64,000 nt of DNA from Dastarcus helophoroides (GCA_028583605.1 CM053334.1:24452226-24516225); one strand, 5' to 3'. Positions 57,701 to 62,411 are shown, counted from the stretch's first letter. Numbers and translations: made by a program. Notes: generated by a model not told the origin, from the sequence alone.

Positions 57701-58929
57701 AAAACGTCCAAGATGGCGCTGATAAATCTCCAGACGTTGTTGTTTTTGTTCTTCAGTCAAAAAACGAGGTACCCACTCAGCAGAAATTTTTCGAAACCTC
57801 AGCTCATCTGTAATGATGAATTGAGCACTCCCAAAGCTTATTTCTATCTGAGCTGCAATTTCACCAACACTTAAACGGCGATCACAATTGAAAAGGCGTT
57901 GAAGCGCGTTAATCTTGTCCGCAGTCACACTGATCCGAGGACGACGGGCATGAGGTTCATTTTTAACTTGAGTTCGTCCTTCCAGAAATTTTTGTGCTAT
58001 TCATACACTTGAGCTTTCTTCAAACAAGTATATCCAAACTGTGCTTCTAATCTATGAAGAATTGCGGCGGAATTTACACCTTCAACGGCAAGAAATTTAA
58101 TAATAATGTGCTGCGAAACGTGCGGATGAACCTCTTGCTCACTCATTGTATTTACAACTGACGAAAGTCGGGAACAGAATTTGCTTGAGCGCAGAAAGTC
58201 ACGTGATATCCCCACCTAACATGTCCAAGAGTATGCGCCCTCATGGCGACATGATTGAAATTCCGGTTCATATTTGATTTACCATCGTATCTAAACTAAA
58301 TTACATCTACATCTAGAATTCATCTACCACTTATTGTATCCCACTTATTTAAAAAGCTACAGTGTTGGTTAAATTCAGCCACAGTTTCATTTTCTAGCGA
58401 TGAACAGGAAGCAAATAAATCTGAATACTTTTTAAGTTATTTGAATAAGAATCAAAATAAAATTGATAATATTCTTTTACGTCAAATGAAACAGTTGAAT
58501 GTGCTCTGGTAACCATACCATACTGATGAGGCTAAGAAAGATAGAAACTAGTCTTATGGTTTGTTGATTGTGAATGTTTTCAACTTTTAGCACATTCGAC
58601 TGCACTAAACATTCCCACCACTTAAATTTTTTTTAACCATATTGCAAACAGTTTCAATAATTAGTTATTATCTTTATAGTTGAGAACTTGCTTTGTTAAT
58701 TTCGTACTGACAGAAACTATGTACTTACACCCAGTAATTCGGCTGATCTGTCCAAAACTACGTGTATCAGGACTCCTTTCAAGTCCTCCGAAGACTTCAG
58801 TGACAAAACACCATACCATTTGTTTGGCTCTGTACCTCTAGGTTCGTACGAAAAAATTTCAGGGCATGGCGAAGACTGTGATGATACCAATTTTACGACG
58901 AAGAGTATAAAACACAGTCTAAACAGCAT
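15529..58929 (-). CDS. GD-like (gastrulation-defective family) serine protease, whole gene
   Basis: Hand-assembled from 21 phase-compatible exons: 58929-58729, 53788-53469, 51649-51617, 49804-49775, 49694-49665, 48211-48179, 47601-47563, 42064-41990, 41927-41868, 41806-41762, 40495-40439, 40375-40319, 40264-40211, 40158-40108, 39943-39890, 39840-39781, 35588-35434, 32001-31819, 16208-16005, 15943-15782, 15734-15529. The result is 702 aa: signal peptide 1-17, GD N-terminal domain about 21-125, Arg/Pro/Ser/Asn-rich linker to about 430, then a chymotrypsin-fold domain with His492, Asp545 and Ser643. The S1-pocket position six residues before the Ser is Thr637, so trypsin-like specificity is not expected. 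No R-IVGG activation site is visible where one would fall (near LISYG). In Drosophila, GD acts upstream of Snake and Easter in dorsoventral patterning; which GD-family member this is cannot be told here. Damaged extra exons at 40049-39995 and 47501-47442 are left out. Confidence 0.88.
15782..15943 (-). CDS. GD-like protease exon 21
   Basis: 162 nt, phase 1-1, acceptor ATATTGCAG, donor GTAAGT. Contains TVVGWGFDE and the ENSFCAGF motif that precedes the active-site loop. Confidence 0.95.
16005..16208 (-). CDS. GD-like protease exon 20 (catalytic Asp)
   Basis: 204 nt, phase 1-1, acceptor TATTTTCAG, donor GTAACT. Contains FVHPDYNYS and [10 protein letters not shown] with the catalytic Asp (545), then VRPCCLWQG. 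It is separated from exon 19 by a 15.6-kb intron full of transposons. Confidence 0.95.
16486..16689 (+). repeat. Two 102-bp tandem copies with coding look
   Basis: Units 16486-16587 and 16588-16689 differ at only a few bases. A frame reading [11 protein letters not shown] and [12 protein letters not shown] (one stop early in each unit) suggests the unit derives from a coding region, perhaps a transposase; I do not recognise it. It lies in the protease intron. Confidence 0.8.
16700..17775. other. Intron, AT-rich, no gene
   Basis: A short stretch (16745-16885) may be more coding remnant like the preceding repeat. The rest is degenerate AT text with no recognised element. Confidence 0.45.
17780..18150 (+). 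mobile_element. LINE B 3' fragment (copy B1)
   Basis: Last about 370 bp of a CR1/Jockey-group LINE, with words shared with copies at 34400, 46600 and 56650: CAGCAAATTCCTGTGCGGTC, CAGTGCTTTGCAGGCAT, and the 3' terminus GCGAGTGGATTAAACTTAAA. 5' truncated, with indels. Confidence 0.85.
19100..19836 (+). pseudogene. Tc1-like transposase, degraded
   Basis: Readable family motifs: [17 protein letters not shown] around the first catalytic Asp, [11 protein letters not shown], then [16 protein letters not shown] containing the second catalytic Asp, and [18 protein letters not shown] near the C-terminus. In-frame stops near 19170 and 19456 and missing N-terminal DNA-binding helices make it inactive. 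The family cuts and pastes DNA at TA sites with a DDE triad. Confidence 0.88.
19672..20092 (+). repeat. 211-bp tandem duplication of Tc1 C-terminal region
   Basis: Bases 19883-20092 repeat 19672-19882 with scattered differences (shared GAGCACTGCAATGAGGAAGC and TATGGCGCTTA). The duplication arose inside the element before much decay. Confidence 0.8.
20427..21557. other. Intron, no recognised feature
   Basis: AT-rich. A more mixed stretch at 21060-21550 has a short open frame (21230-21412) that I do not recognise; no splice context tied it to the protease. Confidence 0.45.
21558..22882. mobile_element. Foldback element with about 400-bp inverted arms
   Basis: Ends CAGGATGGACCATAGGTAAT and CAGGGTGGATCATAAGTAAT (inverse). 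The arms stay similar inward for about 400 bp on each side, including GTATCTCTGTTAAAT/ATTAACAGAGATAC and GGGGGCGC/GCGCCCCC blocks. The middle is about 500 bp of AT text. No ORF; class uncertain. A related end (CAGGGTGAGTCACTTAGGCC) occurs at 47685. Confidence 0.75.
23880..23928 (-). ncRNA. Hammerhead-like motif, FB2 left arm (sense to protease pre-mRNA)
   Basis: On the minus strand: CTGACGA, C, stem GGGCA...TGCCC, GAAACGTTAAAA. Same layout as the + strand partner, with N7 = C. Lies in the protease intron between exons 19 and 20, in transcript orientation. Confidence 0.5.
24065..24110 (+). ncRNA. Hammerhead-ribozyme-like motif, FB2 right arm
   Basis: CTGATGA, one extra C, stem GGGCA...TGCCC, then GAAACGTT. 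Upstream TTTT can pair with downstream AAAA as stem I. ACGT gives the minimal stem III known from type I hammerheads of Penelope-like elements. The extra base between CTGATGA and the stem departs from the textbook core. Confidence 0.5.
24648..24753 (-). repeat. FB1 foldback family, single arm
   Basis: Starts TTGAAATACAGAACTTGTCC, then GAAACCAAAAAAGATTAAA, and the inverted hammerhead-like core. Only one arm is present. Confidence 0.85.
24707..24748 (-). ncRNA. Hammerhead-like motif in FB1 (sense to protease pre-mRNA)
   Basis: Minus strand: TCTCT, CTGAAGA, T, stem GACAGC-TTG-GCTGTC, GAAA, CGCGTT, AGAGC. Perfect 6-bp stem II; TCTCT can pair with AGAG as stem I; predicted cleavage after GTT. Confidence 0.5.
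25549..25782. repeat. FB1 foldback, two-armed copy
   Basis: Inverted arms around AAACTATG, ending in GAAGATAACCAAGGACCAG. The left hammerhead core is mutated (GACA for GAAA) and the right one lacks CTGAAGA, so neither should be active. Confidence 0.85.
25813..25936. repeat. Short derivative of FB2 foldback
   Basis: TTCATGTTTTATTGACTTTT and its inverse close the unit. It keeps GCCAGTTACTCC and GGCAATCTGTTATAGATTGC from FB2 but not the ribozyme-like centre. Confidence 0.7.
26419..30509. mobile_element. Second large AT-rich hAT-type element (4.1 kb)
   Basis: Ends TAGTGGCGGCTCG and CGAGCCGCCACTG are inverse. Flanks GTCAGCAG (26411-26418) and GTTAGCAG (30510-30517) form an 8-bp duplication with one mismatch. 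CTGCAGTACCCCCA (left) and GTCGCAGCACCCCCA (right) are subterminal. The interior is degenerate AT text, T-rich to about 27500 then A-rich, with no ORF of note, so it is non-autonomous. Its design parallels the element at 3086-7938. Confidence 0.75.
28033..30260. repeat. Tandem segmental duplication inside the second hAT element
   Basis: The block starting at 28033 (GTCGACCTTTTGAAATGGAA) recurs at 29382 (GTCGACCTTCTGAAATGGAA). The parts at 28033-28620 and 29060-29380 match 29382-29950 and 29950-30260. The second copy lacks about 440 bp of the middle. Confidence 0.85.
30518..31818. other. Intron with a retroposon-like tail
   Basis: Near 30800-30930, TTTTCGTCAAAATGGTTTAG followed by ACAAACAAACAGACAAACGC resembles the 3' tails of RTE-type LINEs common in insects (similar text at 61660 and 61930). 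The rest is AT-rich without features. Confidence 0.4.
31819..32001 (-). CDS. GD-like protease exon 19 (catalytic His)
   Basis: 183 nt, phase 1-1. Starts [15 protein letters not shown], has CGGTLIS and VITAAHC with the catalytic His (residue 492 of the assembled protein). Donor GTAAGT. Confidence 0.95.
32693..34050 (+). pseudogene. LINE B reverse transcriptase, broken
   Basis: RT of copy B2. Frame 32693-33307 ends at a stop after IPAIVLE; 33431-33847 holds the palm up to NAGVP; 33841-34052 holds YADD and the following helix. The [10 protein letters not shown] segment present in B4 is lost between GVP and NINDLL. Inactive. Confidence 0.88.
34769..34996 (+). repeat. 228-bp tail shared with LINE B4
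   Basis: Follows the A-run at the LINE B 3' end and matches 57009-57233 almost base for base (ACTTACGCTACACA to TTAATATGGC), then the two loci diverge. Absent from copies B1 and B3. In B4 it lies inside a mariner with the LINE, so it moved together with it: a candidate 3' transduction. Confidence 0.8.
35184..35361. repeat. pogo-like MITE next to protease exon 18
   Basis: Left CAATTAACTTCGGATATAAC, right GTTCGTTATATCCGAAATTG then ACTG-TA. Inverted ends with GGATATAACGAAC; 178 bp; 72 bp from the 3' side of exon 18. Confidence 0.65.
35434..35588 (-). CDS. GD-like protease exon 18 (linker end, protease start)
   Basis: 155 nt, acceptor TTTCTCACAG, donor GTAAGT, phase 2 in and phase 1 out. Contains NRPSVQPQ, then EQCG whose Cys would pair with the catalytic domain in two-chain proteases of this type, then [12 protein letters not shown]. 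No Arg/Lys precedes the LISYG that aligns with IVGG. Confidence 0.9.
36508..38059 (+). pseudogene. BEL/Pao integrase region
   Basis: Frame 36508-37266: [20 protein letters not shown] and the [17 protein letters not shown] / CLKCFRAK zinc-binding module. After a frameshift, 37178-37702: [22 protein letters not shown] and the [20 protein letters not shown] catalytic region (DDE-type). A stop, then 37766-38059: [20 protein letters not shown], the usual BEL C-terminus, to a TAA. Family enzymes insert cDNA copies; this one is disabled. Confidence 0.88.
38091..38567 (+). repeat. Putative single BEL LTR
   Basis: Starts TGTTTC just after a purine-rich ACCGGGACAATAA and ends CGAACA, the TGTT...AACA pattern of BEL LTRs; 477 bp. 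LINE C coding text resumes immediately after. The partner LTR is absent, so the limits are inferred. Confidence 0.55.
39781..39840 (-). CDS. Linker mini-exon 17 (60 nt)
   Basis: Acceptor CATTTTAG, donor GTAAGT, phase 2-2. Encodes [20 protein letters not shown]; last of the repeated modules. Confidence 0.85.
39890..39943 (-). CDS. Linker mini-exon 16 (54 nt)
   Basis: Acceptor GTATTTTAG, donor GTAGTC, phase 2-2. Encodes [18 protein letters not shown]. Confidence 0.87.
39995..40049 (-). pseudogene. Linker mini-exon with +1 frameshift (55 nt)
   Basis: Acceptor AAACTTAG and donor GTAACT are intact and the module starts [12 protein letters not shown] like its sisters. An extra T (CCGTTATTATG where CCGTATTATG is expected) makes it 55 nt and brings an in-frame TGA, TAG. 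If included, the protein would stop in the linker. Because the exon would be symmetric, skipping costs only 18 residues. A weak internal GT (CCC|GTTATT) would also restore phase at 33 nt. Confidence 0.75.
40108..40158 (-). CDS. Linker mini-exon 14 (51 nt)
   Basis: Acceptor TTACTTTAG, donor GTAGAT, phase 2-2. Encodes [17 protein letters not shown]; same NYDP core as its neighbours. Confidence 0.85.
40211..40264 (-). CDS. Linker mini-exon 13 (54 nt)
   Basis: Acceptor CCTTTTAG, donor GTAGTT, phase 2-2. Encodes [18 protein letters not shown]. Clear sequence paralogue of the modules at 40108, 39995 and 39890. Confidence 0.85.
40319..40375 (-). CDS. Linker mini-exon 12 (57 nt)
   Basis: Acceptor TTTTAG, donor GTACTA, phase 2-2. 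Encodes [19 protein letters not shown]. Confidence 0.85.
40439..40495 (-). CDS. Linker mini-exon 11 (57 nt)
   Basis: Acceptor TTTTAG, donor GTAAGT, phase 2-2. Encodes [19 protein letters not shown], an alternating Arg-Asp module. Confidence 0.87.
40638..40858. repeat. FB1 foldback copy, right end cut
   Basis: Starts TTTGGTGGAACCGACTAGTC, has both arms and both hammerhead-like cores (right one CTGAAAATGATAGC...GAAACGCGTT, mutated). It stops at CTTGGT where the 399-bp palindrome begins. Confidence 0.85.
40859..41257. repeat. 399-bp palindrome centred on an FB1 copy
   Basis: Arms from CTCCATAAATCTAGAG to CTCTAGATTTATGGAG are near-perfect inverses. The inner 220 bp (40950-41170) are FB1 with two hammerhead-like cores; the outer 90-100 bp on each side are not FB1 sequence in any other copy, so flanking DNA has been mirrored. 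Confidence 0.85.
41762..41806 (-). CDS. Linker mini-exon 10 (45 nt)
   Basis: Acceptor TTTTTATAG, donor GTGGGT, phase 2-2. Encodes [15 protein letters not shown]. Confidence 0.85.
41868..41927 (-). CDS. Linker mini-exon 9 (60 nt)
   Basis: Acceptor CTTGTAG, donor GTAGGT, phase 2-2. Encodes [20 protein letters not shown]. Confidence 0.82.
41990..42064 (-). CDS. Linker mini-exon 8 (75 nt)
   Basis: Acceptor ATTTCTAG, donor GTGGGA, phase 2-2. Encodes [18 protein letters not shown] plus RPDRGNN; the most acidic linker module. Confidence 0.85.
42065..43325. other. Intron, AT-rich, with CAAGACAAGAA words
   Basis: 42340-42480 is rich in CAAGACAAGAA and its complement (TTCTTGTCTTG/TTCTTGTTTTT). A similar cluster lies at 46070-46210. 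The rest is degenerate AT text. No exon found. Confidence 0.45.
43574..45103 (+). mobile_element. hAT element nested in the pogo-like element
   Basis: Ends TGAAGCCCGGAAGTTTAAGC and, inverted, TAAAGGCCGGAAGTTTAAGC. The perfect 8-bp target duplication CTAATGAC lies at 43566-43573 and 45104-45111. It holds the N-terminal part of a transposase gene; 1530 bp, internally reduced. Confidence 0.9.
43944..44480 (+). pseudogene. hAT-type transposase, N-terminal fragment
   Basis: ATG at 43944. A zinc-finger-like segment [19 protein letters not shown] and the histidine of GKSHREA suggest a BED-type C2H2 finger. After a stop at 44148-44150, the frame continues with [37 protein letters not shown], then a stop and [20 protein letters not shown], which matches the start of a hAT catalytic domain (first acidic residue). 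The remaining domains are gone. Confidence 0.72.
46070..46210. repeat. CAAGACAAGAA-rich cluster
   Basis: Many CAAGA/CAAGACAAG words (for example GCAAGACAAGAATTGAACC and ACAAGACAAGACATG). Related to 42340-42480. Origin unknown. Confidence 0.5.
46495..47010 (+). mobile_element. LINE B 3' fragment (copy B3)
   Basis: Shares [40 protein letters not shown] and the 3' end GAGTGGATTAAACTTAAA with other LINE B copies. 5' truncated and lacking the 228-bp tail. Confidence 0.88.
47442..47501 (-). pseudogene. Candidate 60-nt linker exon with damaged donor
   Basis: Acceptor TGCTTTTAG is good and the phase 2 reading ([20 protein letters not shown]) has linker composition. Ending after CTGCAG would give a 60-nt symmetric exon, but the following bases are TAGATC, as if one G of a GGTAGAT donor had been lost. 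The available GT, one base earlier, would make 59 nt and break the frame. Either decayed and skipped, or an assembly error. Confidence 0.5.
47563..47601 (-). CDS. Linker mini-exon 7 (39 nt)
   Basis: Acceptor ACATCTAG, donor GTAGGT, phase 2-2. Encodes [13 protein letters not shown]. Confidence 0.82.
47765..47974. repeat. FB1 foldback copy
   Basis: Starts GCAACGGACTGGTCCTTGGG; both arms present. Left core missing; right core CTGAAGATGATAGG...ATCAAAACGCGTT has lost the G of GAAA. Confidence 0.85.
48179..48211 (-). CDS. Linker mini-exon 6 (33 nt)
   Basis: Acceptor GTGTTACAG, donor GTAAGT, phase 2-2. Encodes [15 protein letters not shown] echoes mini-exons 4 and 5. It ends CG rather than AG, still making Arg with the next exon. 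Confidence 0.85.
48426..48994. mobile_element. Deleted mariner (irritans-like ends)
   Basis: Left TTAGGTTGGGTAATAAGTGA after TA; right CCATTACCCAACCC. The interior has fragments of transposase N-terminus ([14 protein letters not shown]) and C-terminus ([22 protein letters not shown]) with the middle lost. A MITE-like relic of about 570 bp. Confidence 0.7.
49017..49200. repeat. FB1 foldback copy with minus-strand hammerhead-like core
   Basis: Left arm carries, on the minus strand, CTGAGGATGACAACTTGGCT then GTCGAAACGCGTT (49077-49118). The right arm is reduced and ends at CCAGTCCGTTCCATCAAA. It sits between mini-exon 6 and the 4/5 cluster. Confidence 0.85.
49295..49324 (-). pseudogene. Fossil third copy of mini-exon 4/5
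   Basis: A 30-nt block aligns with mini-exons 4 and 5 (shared ATCAAATTAGTATACAA; most bases identical) but the GTGAGC donor is replaced by AAAAAA, and in the alignment the acceptor AG has become AA. A 234-bp MITE (49329-49562) sits 4 nt from the exon, separating it from the T-tract that would have served its acceptor. It cannot be spliced as its sisters are. Confidence 0.75.
49329..49562. mobile_element. MITE of the GTTTACACT family at the fossil mini-exon
   Basis: Begins GGTGAGTTTACACTAGACG and ends TTTAAACGCATC. The 5-bp duplication CTTAC lies at 49324-49328 and 49563-49567. Same family as 14641-15004. Its insertion point is at the acceptor of the fossil mini-exon. Confidence 0.8.
49665..49694 (-). 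CDS. Linker mini-exon 5 (30 nt), duplicate of mini-exon 4
   Basis: Acceptor TTTCGTAG, donor GTGAGC, phase 2-2. Encodes [10 protein letters not shown]; differs from mini-exon 4 at three bases (27 of 30 identical). Confidence 0.85.
49775..49804 (-). CDS. Linker mini-exon 4 (30 nt)
   Basis: Acceptor TTCTTATAG, donor GTGAGC, phase 2-2. Encodes [10 protein letters not shown]. It is a close paralogue of mini-exon 5, 110 bp away, including the donor and flanking intron. Confidence 0.85.
50442..50616. repeat. FB1 foldback copy, left arm mostly lost
   Basis: Retains ATCTCTCCGAAGATGATAGC, then GAAACGCATTAGAGC (core partly mutated) and the right terminus to GCTCCATCAAA. Confidence 0.85.
51219..51260 (-). 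ncRNA. Hammerhead-like motif, - strand, in FB1
   Basis: Inverse partner: CTCTCTGAAGATGACAGC, TTG, GCTGTC, GAAA, GGCGTT, AGAGC. The first base after GAAA is G instead of C, which would weaken stem III. Sense to the protease transcript. Confidence 0.4.
51269..51311 (+). ncRNA. Hammerhead-like motif, + strand, in FB1
   Basis: TCTCT, CTGAAGA, T, stem GACAGC-TTG-GCTGTC, GAAA, CGCGTT, AGAG. All core bases kept except the extra T after CTGAAGA. Antisense to the protease gene. Confidence 0.5.
51617..51649 (-). CDS. Linker mini-exon 3 (33 nt)
   Basis: Acceptor TTTTTTCAG, donor GTGAGA, phase 2-2. Encodes [11 protein letters not shown]. Confidence 0.8.
52174..53266. mobile_element. CACTG-ended element, copy 1
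   Basis: Ends CACTGGTCAACAAAATT and, inverted, CACTGGTCAACATTGATT. Collinear along most of its length with 59493-60607. CACTR ends with a 3-bp duplication suggest CACTA, not proven. Minus-strand frame 52501-52824 ([25 protein letters not shown]) resembles an uncharacterised ORF often seen in animal repeats. Confidence 0.72.
53469..53788 (-). CDS. GD-like protease exon 2 (GD_N end, start of linker)
   Basis: 320 nt, acceptor TTTACAG, donor GTATGT, phase 0 in and phase 2 out. It starts NWFGEATST and carries the GD_N C-terminal signature [10 protein letters not shown]. From about residue 125 it becomes low complexity with repeated RPS words ([21 protein letters not shown]), the seed of the mini-exon linker that follows. 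The exon begins upstream of any ATG, so it is internal. Confidence 0.88.
54491..57233 (+). mobile_element. LINE B, copy B4 (longest)
   Basis: Starts in the endonuclease ([19 protein letters not shown]), with the catalytic SPLGNSDH motif near 54730, then [65 protein letters not shown]. Post-RT region [18 protein letters not shown] to a 3' end with an A-run at about 57008, then the 225-bp tail. Stops and frameshifts make it inactive. Mariner sequence flanks it directly on both sides. Confidence 0.88.
57009..57233 (+). repeat. Tail shared with LINE B2
   Basis: Partner of 34769-34996. Ends at TTTTTAATATGGC, where mariner sequence resumes. Confidence 0.8.
57241..58146 (-). pseudogene. mariner transposase, main part
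   Basis: Starts [14 protein letters not shown]. Helix-turn-helix region ([18 protein letters not shown]), then [20 protein letters not shown], the [14 protein letters not shown] linker motif before the catalytic domain, and near the other end [11 protein letters not shown] and [14 protein letters not shown] (second and third catalytic acids). Frameshifts at about 58000 and 57700 and a stop after the third motif. The last 40 codons ([14 protein letters not shown]) are across the LINE at 54370-54490. Confidence 0.88.
58729..58929 (-). CDS. GD-like protease exon 1 (signal peptide, GD_N start)
   Basis: ATG at 58929; 67 codons ending at donor GTAAGT in phase 0. Residues 2-16 are strongly hydrophobic ([14 protein letters not shown]) followed by SSQSS, a secretory signal. 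CPEIFSYEP and NKWYGVLSL match the start of the GD_N domain (Cys-Pro plus W-Y-G). A run of T and an AG (TTTATAG) lie just upstream of the ATG on the minus strand, so a non-coding 5' exon with an intron directly before it is possible. Confidence 0.88.
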
Positions 58930-59492
58930 TGTACCATTTGTCTATAAAAAAAAAAAGATTATCAGTGTTTTTCAGTTCTAGTAAAGTTAGGCAACGTGTA
59001 CACTGTCGCTGCTGTATTCTAATTAGTCTATTTCGTGGTCAAATTTTTTGGTAAATTTTCCTTAATGGATATATACTTTTTTTAACCAAGGACCAGTTCG
59101 TTCCACCAATATTTCACTTTCTGAAGATATACTGTTAGTAAGTGAAAAAAGGTTTGCAATTTATAAAAGAATCTCGAATTTAAATTCGAAGTTTCGAAAA
59201 AATAGTATGAAAATTGAAGGTATAATTGTGGAAAAATCTTATTAAAAAAAGAATAATTAAACTTGAAATTTTAAAAAATCAAATATAATTTGGAAATTTC
59301 ATGAAAAAAGTCAGAGTTTCCAAATTAAGTTAGGAAACTGAGAAAATAAATTCAAAATTTTTCAAACCAGATAAAATGTTGAATTTTTCTAATTATAGTC
59401 CACTCGCGACGGTAACCCTATTATGCCCTTAAATCACAGAGAGTAGGGAGGGAAAATAGAGGTAATCGAGTGTTCGGGAAAAATTAAAATTA
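58930..59492. promoter_or_regulatory. Upstream region of the protease, no clear promoter
   Basis: Holds a T-rich tract and AG just before the start codon (possible 5' UTR intron end) and an FB1 end fragment at 59090-59109. No convincing TATA box or initiator could be picked out of the AT-rich text. Confidence 0.3.
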
Positions 59493-60607
59493 CACTGGTC
59501 AACAAAATTGAAGTTTTACACACTTCTTGAGTGTTTTTAAATAGTGTTAGTTGTTGTCATTTAAAATAAGCAGTTTTGAAATTTTCATCACTTACGACAT
59601 TTGTTTGTTAAATGTTTGAAAAATGATGGATCCCCCATATAACATAAAAAATGTACATTAGGAACTTATAAACTTTGTTTTTCTAGATTATTTAGCTTTT
59701 AATTGATCCCTCTTGATCAAGCAGTAATAGTCAGTCAACACCCTTGAGTTTAATCTGGTCTAATAAAGTTTTTTCATCATTGGAATGTCCGCATGAAACT
59801 TGTATCAGTTCTTATCACTTAGAGCCCCCTAATTCGTAGGAATAAAGTTAAGATATATGTCTAAGAACTGAATCATGATCCCCATATTGCAACCCAAAGT
59901 TTTATACTCCAATAAAAAAATTTTAACCAAATATCTATAGATGTCACTCTTATGATAATCCAAAAAATTTCCAATTAAATTCTTGAAGCATCTTCATGCT
60001 GGTTTTTTCAAAACATTTAATTTTTCTTTAAATAGCGAGTCTTTTATTAATTTTCTTAATTTGAGGTTCTACCACTACAACTACTTCACTCATTCTGGGG
60101 AATTTCTCTTTGAAATATAGAAATGCATTTTTATTGGGACCCATCCCCTTTAGAAAATTGTTGGTCAGCCTAATTTAATATGAAGTGATGGTAGACATAT
60201 ACCAGAGAGTTTTACAAGTGTAAATACTTTACAGTTTTCTATTTCCAATTTAAAGATCTACGTGTAGGACAAACTGTTTTCCTAATTGTGATTCTTTCGA
60301 TCCCTGGTGTCCCATTCACATAAAAAGTACCCAAATTTTAATGATAAAAAAGACTTCAAATAAAAAATTAACATAACCATAATATTGTTTTATTTTTGAT
60401 AAAATTTTTGAAGATGTAAATAATATATAGCCCTAAATAAAAACGAACAGTATTTGAGAAGACTACATTTCCAAAAATAAATTTTGCCTTGTCACAAGAA
60501 AACTGGGGGTGCTGAAAAAAAAATAAGTACGGTTTCATGATGGGGGTAGATAGTCCAAACACAATTACCTACCAAAGTTCGTGTGACAAAATCAGTGTTG
60601 ACCAGTG
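59493..60607. mobile_element. CACTG-ended element, copy 2
   Basis: Same ends as copy 1, with a perfect 3-bp flank TTA (59490-59492 and 60608-60610). Differs from copy 1 by scattered substitutions and small indels. It lies upstream of the protease. Confidence 0.75.
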
Positions 60608-60849
60608 TTATTTACAAAAGTAATTTTGTTTGAAATTGCGAGGATATTATTTAATAATAATATTTAAAGCTTCGCACTCGTTATTCTAGTATGAGCCAAA
60701 AGCACGGATTGGTTTCTCTTTTATATGTTCTGTTATAACCTCAAATAAAATTGTTAGTACAGTTGAGTTTTTAGAGGTGAAAGATTGAGTTTTAATGGAA
60801 TAAACATAGCTTAAAAATGACGCAACTGAACATTACAGGAAAATATATC

Positions 60850-61495
60850 CAAATAAAGACAGGACAGCCAGGCAGCCCTTAAGGCCCTGAGGAATGAGAA
60901 AATAAACTTAGTGCTGGTATGGAACTGCCACCTAGCTTTAGAACGTCTATCACAAGGGAATGCAATTGATCTAATATGGATCAAAGGACATTCTGGGAAA
61001 GAGGGAAACGAACGCGCTGACAAACTGGCAAGGAAGGGTTCGGAGGGACAATTCGTTGGACCAAAACCAACCCTTCCCCTGGCGAGATCAACCGTAAGAT
61101 CACTACTTAACGAAGAAATTTATCGTAAACACCAAGTCATATGGGCATCAATAACAACATGCCGACAAACGCACGCATTCATTAGAATGCCGTGCAGGGA
61201 AAGGGCAAAACTATGCCTACAACTCTCAAGGAATAATCTCAGGAAATTTGTAGGGATTTGGACAGGTCACTGTCGATTAAACAAACACCTCCACAGAATG
61301 GGAATTGTAAACGACCCGAGTTGCAGAGGGTGTTTAGATGAGAGTGTCGAGCACGTGATGTGTCACTGCCCGGCACTAGCATCAATCAGAGAATTCACGT
61401 TGGGGGACTTCTGGCCTAGCGTGGCCAGTTTGAGAGAGGCGCATCCAAGAGACATTCTTCAGTTTCTCAACAAGGTTGGATGGCTGAATGAATGA
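60850..61495 (+). pseudogene. LINE RNase H and C-terminal zinc region (LINE D)
   Basis: Starts DSQAALKALRNEK (RNase H active-site strand), then WIKGHSGKEGNERADKLAR with the RNase H histidine and last aspartate, an alpha-helical tail, and GHCRLNKHLHRMGI followed by C-x2-C...H-x3-H-like residues (CRGCLDESVEHVMCHCP), to a TGA at 61493. The frame is open for about 215 codons, so this copy is young, but RT and endonuclease are absent. R1/I/Loa-type LINEs have this arrangement. Confidence 0.85.
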
Positions 61496-61559
61496 CCAAG
61501 GACACCTCAATCACGGGGATAGCACAATGGGCCTGGAAAGGGTGGTCTAAGTGCTGGCC

Positions 61560-62040
61560 TAAACTTTAGGCAACCCACAATGAATTCAGAATCCAGAAAA
61601 GCATATCTTAAATGGTTTCCCCTAAAAATACTCTACATTTCGGTAGAAGTTTCATTAAAATCGATTTAGCAGTTTCAGAAATTAGTCTGGACAAAAGTAT
61701 CAGTCGACAGGCAGGCAGTCAGGCACTTGGACGTTTCAGTTTATTAATATATTAATATATATTCAATCGAAATCTTATAAAAAGTTAAACATGAAATCGG
61801 AAATTTATATTTAATTATATGTTCTGTGTTATAACCTTGGGTTCTTAGAAATGAAAGATTGACTTAACTGGAATAAAAAGTTCCCAAAAAGTACCCCCAA
61901 AAATATTCCACTTTTTGGTGAAAGCTTGATTAAAATCGATTAAACAGTTTCCGAGATTAGTCTGGACAAATGATTAATCGACAGACAGACAGGAAAACAC
62001 GTAGACGCTTCAATTTTATTAATATAGATTGACAGAAATA
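61560..62040 (+). repeat. Two retroposon-like tails
   Basis: 61615-61760 and 61890-62030 both run AAAATCGATT, CAGTTTC, AGATTAGTCTGGACAAA or near variants, then CAGACAGACAGG-like words and TTTATTAATATA. Typical of insect RTE-type LINE 3' ends; no coding part. Confidence 0.6.
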
Positions 62041-62411
62041 CTCGATAGGCTGCAAGCTTATTGTAAATAAACAAACGTCATAGGAATTATTATTATCTTT
62101 TCATAATTGGTAGTATCCTCTAAAACACGAGATATTTTAATTCTGTCAAACGTAAACAGTATTTTAATGATTATGTAAATAATATGTATTGTTGTGAACT
62201 AGTTTTAAAACTATTCAAAGATGTTAAAGATTTTACTAGGAATCTTTATAAACTATAAACTAATAACGTTTGAGCACTGACCAATCCTTCGAATTGTTAA
62301 TATTATGCGAGAAGTTACCAATTTTCAATTTTGGTTATTCTATTTGAAATTTTTAACAAATGGTAGGTAGTCCTCTGGAAATAAATGTTTCACAAATTTA
62401 GGATTAGGTGG

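Larger units (their letters stand above)
54293..58287 (-). mobile_element. mariner element split by LINE B4
   Basis: TIRs CGAGGGTAAATCAAATATGA and CGATGGTAAATCAAATATGA, with TA at both ends (54291-54292 and 58288-58289). Transposase reads on the minus strand from ATG at 58146. LINE B4 is inserted near the C-terminal end of the coding region. Lies in the first intron of the protease. Confidence 0.9.
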
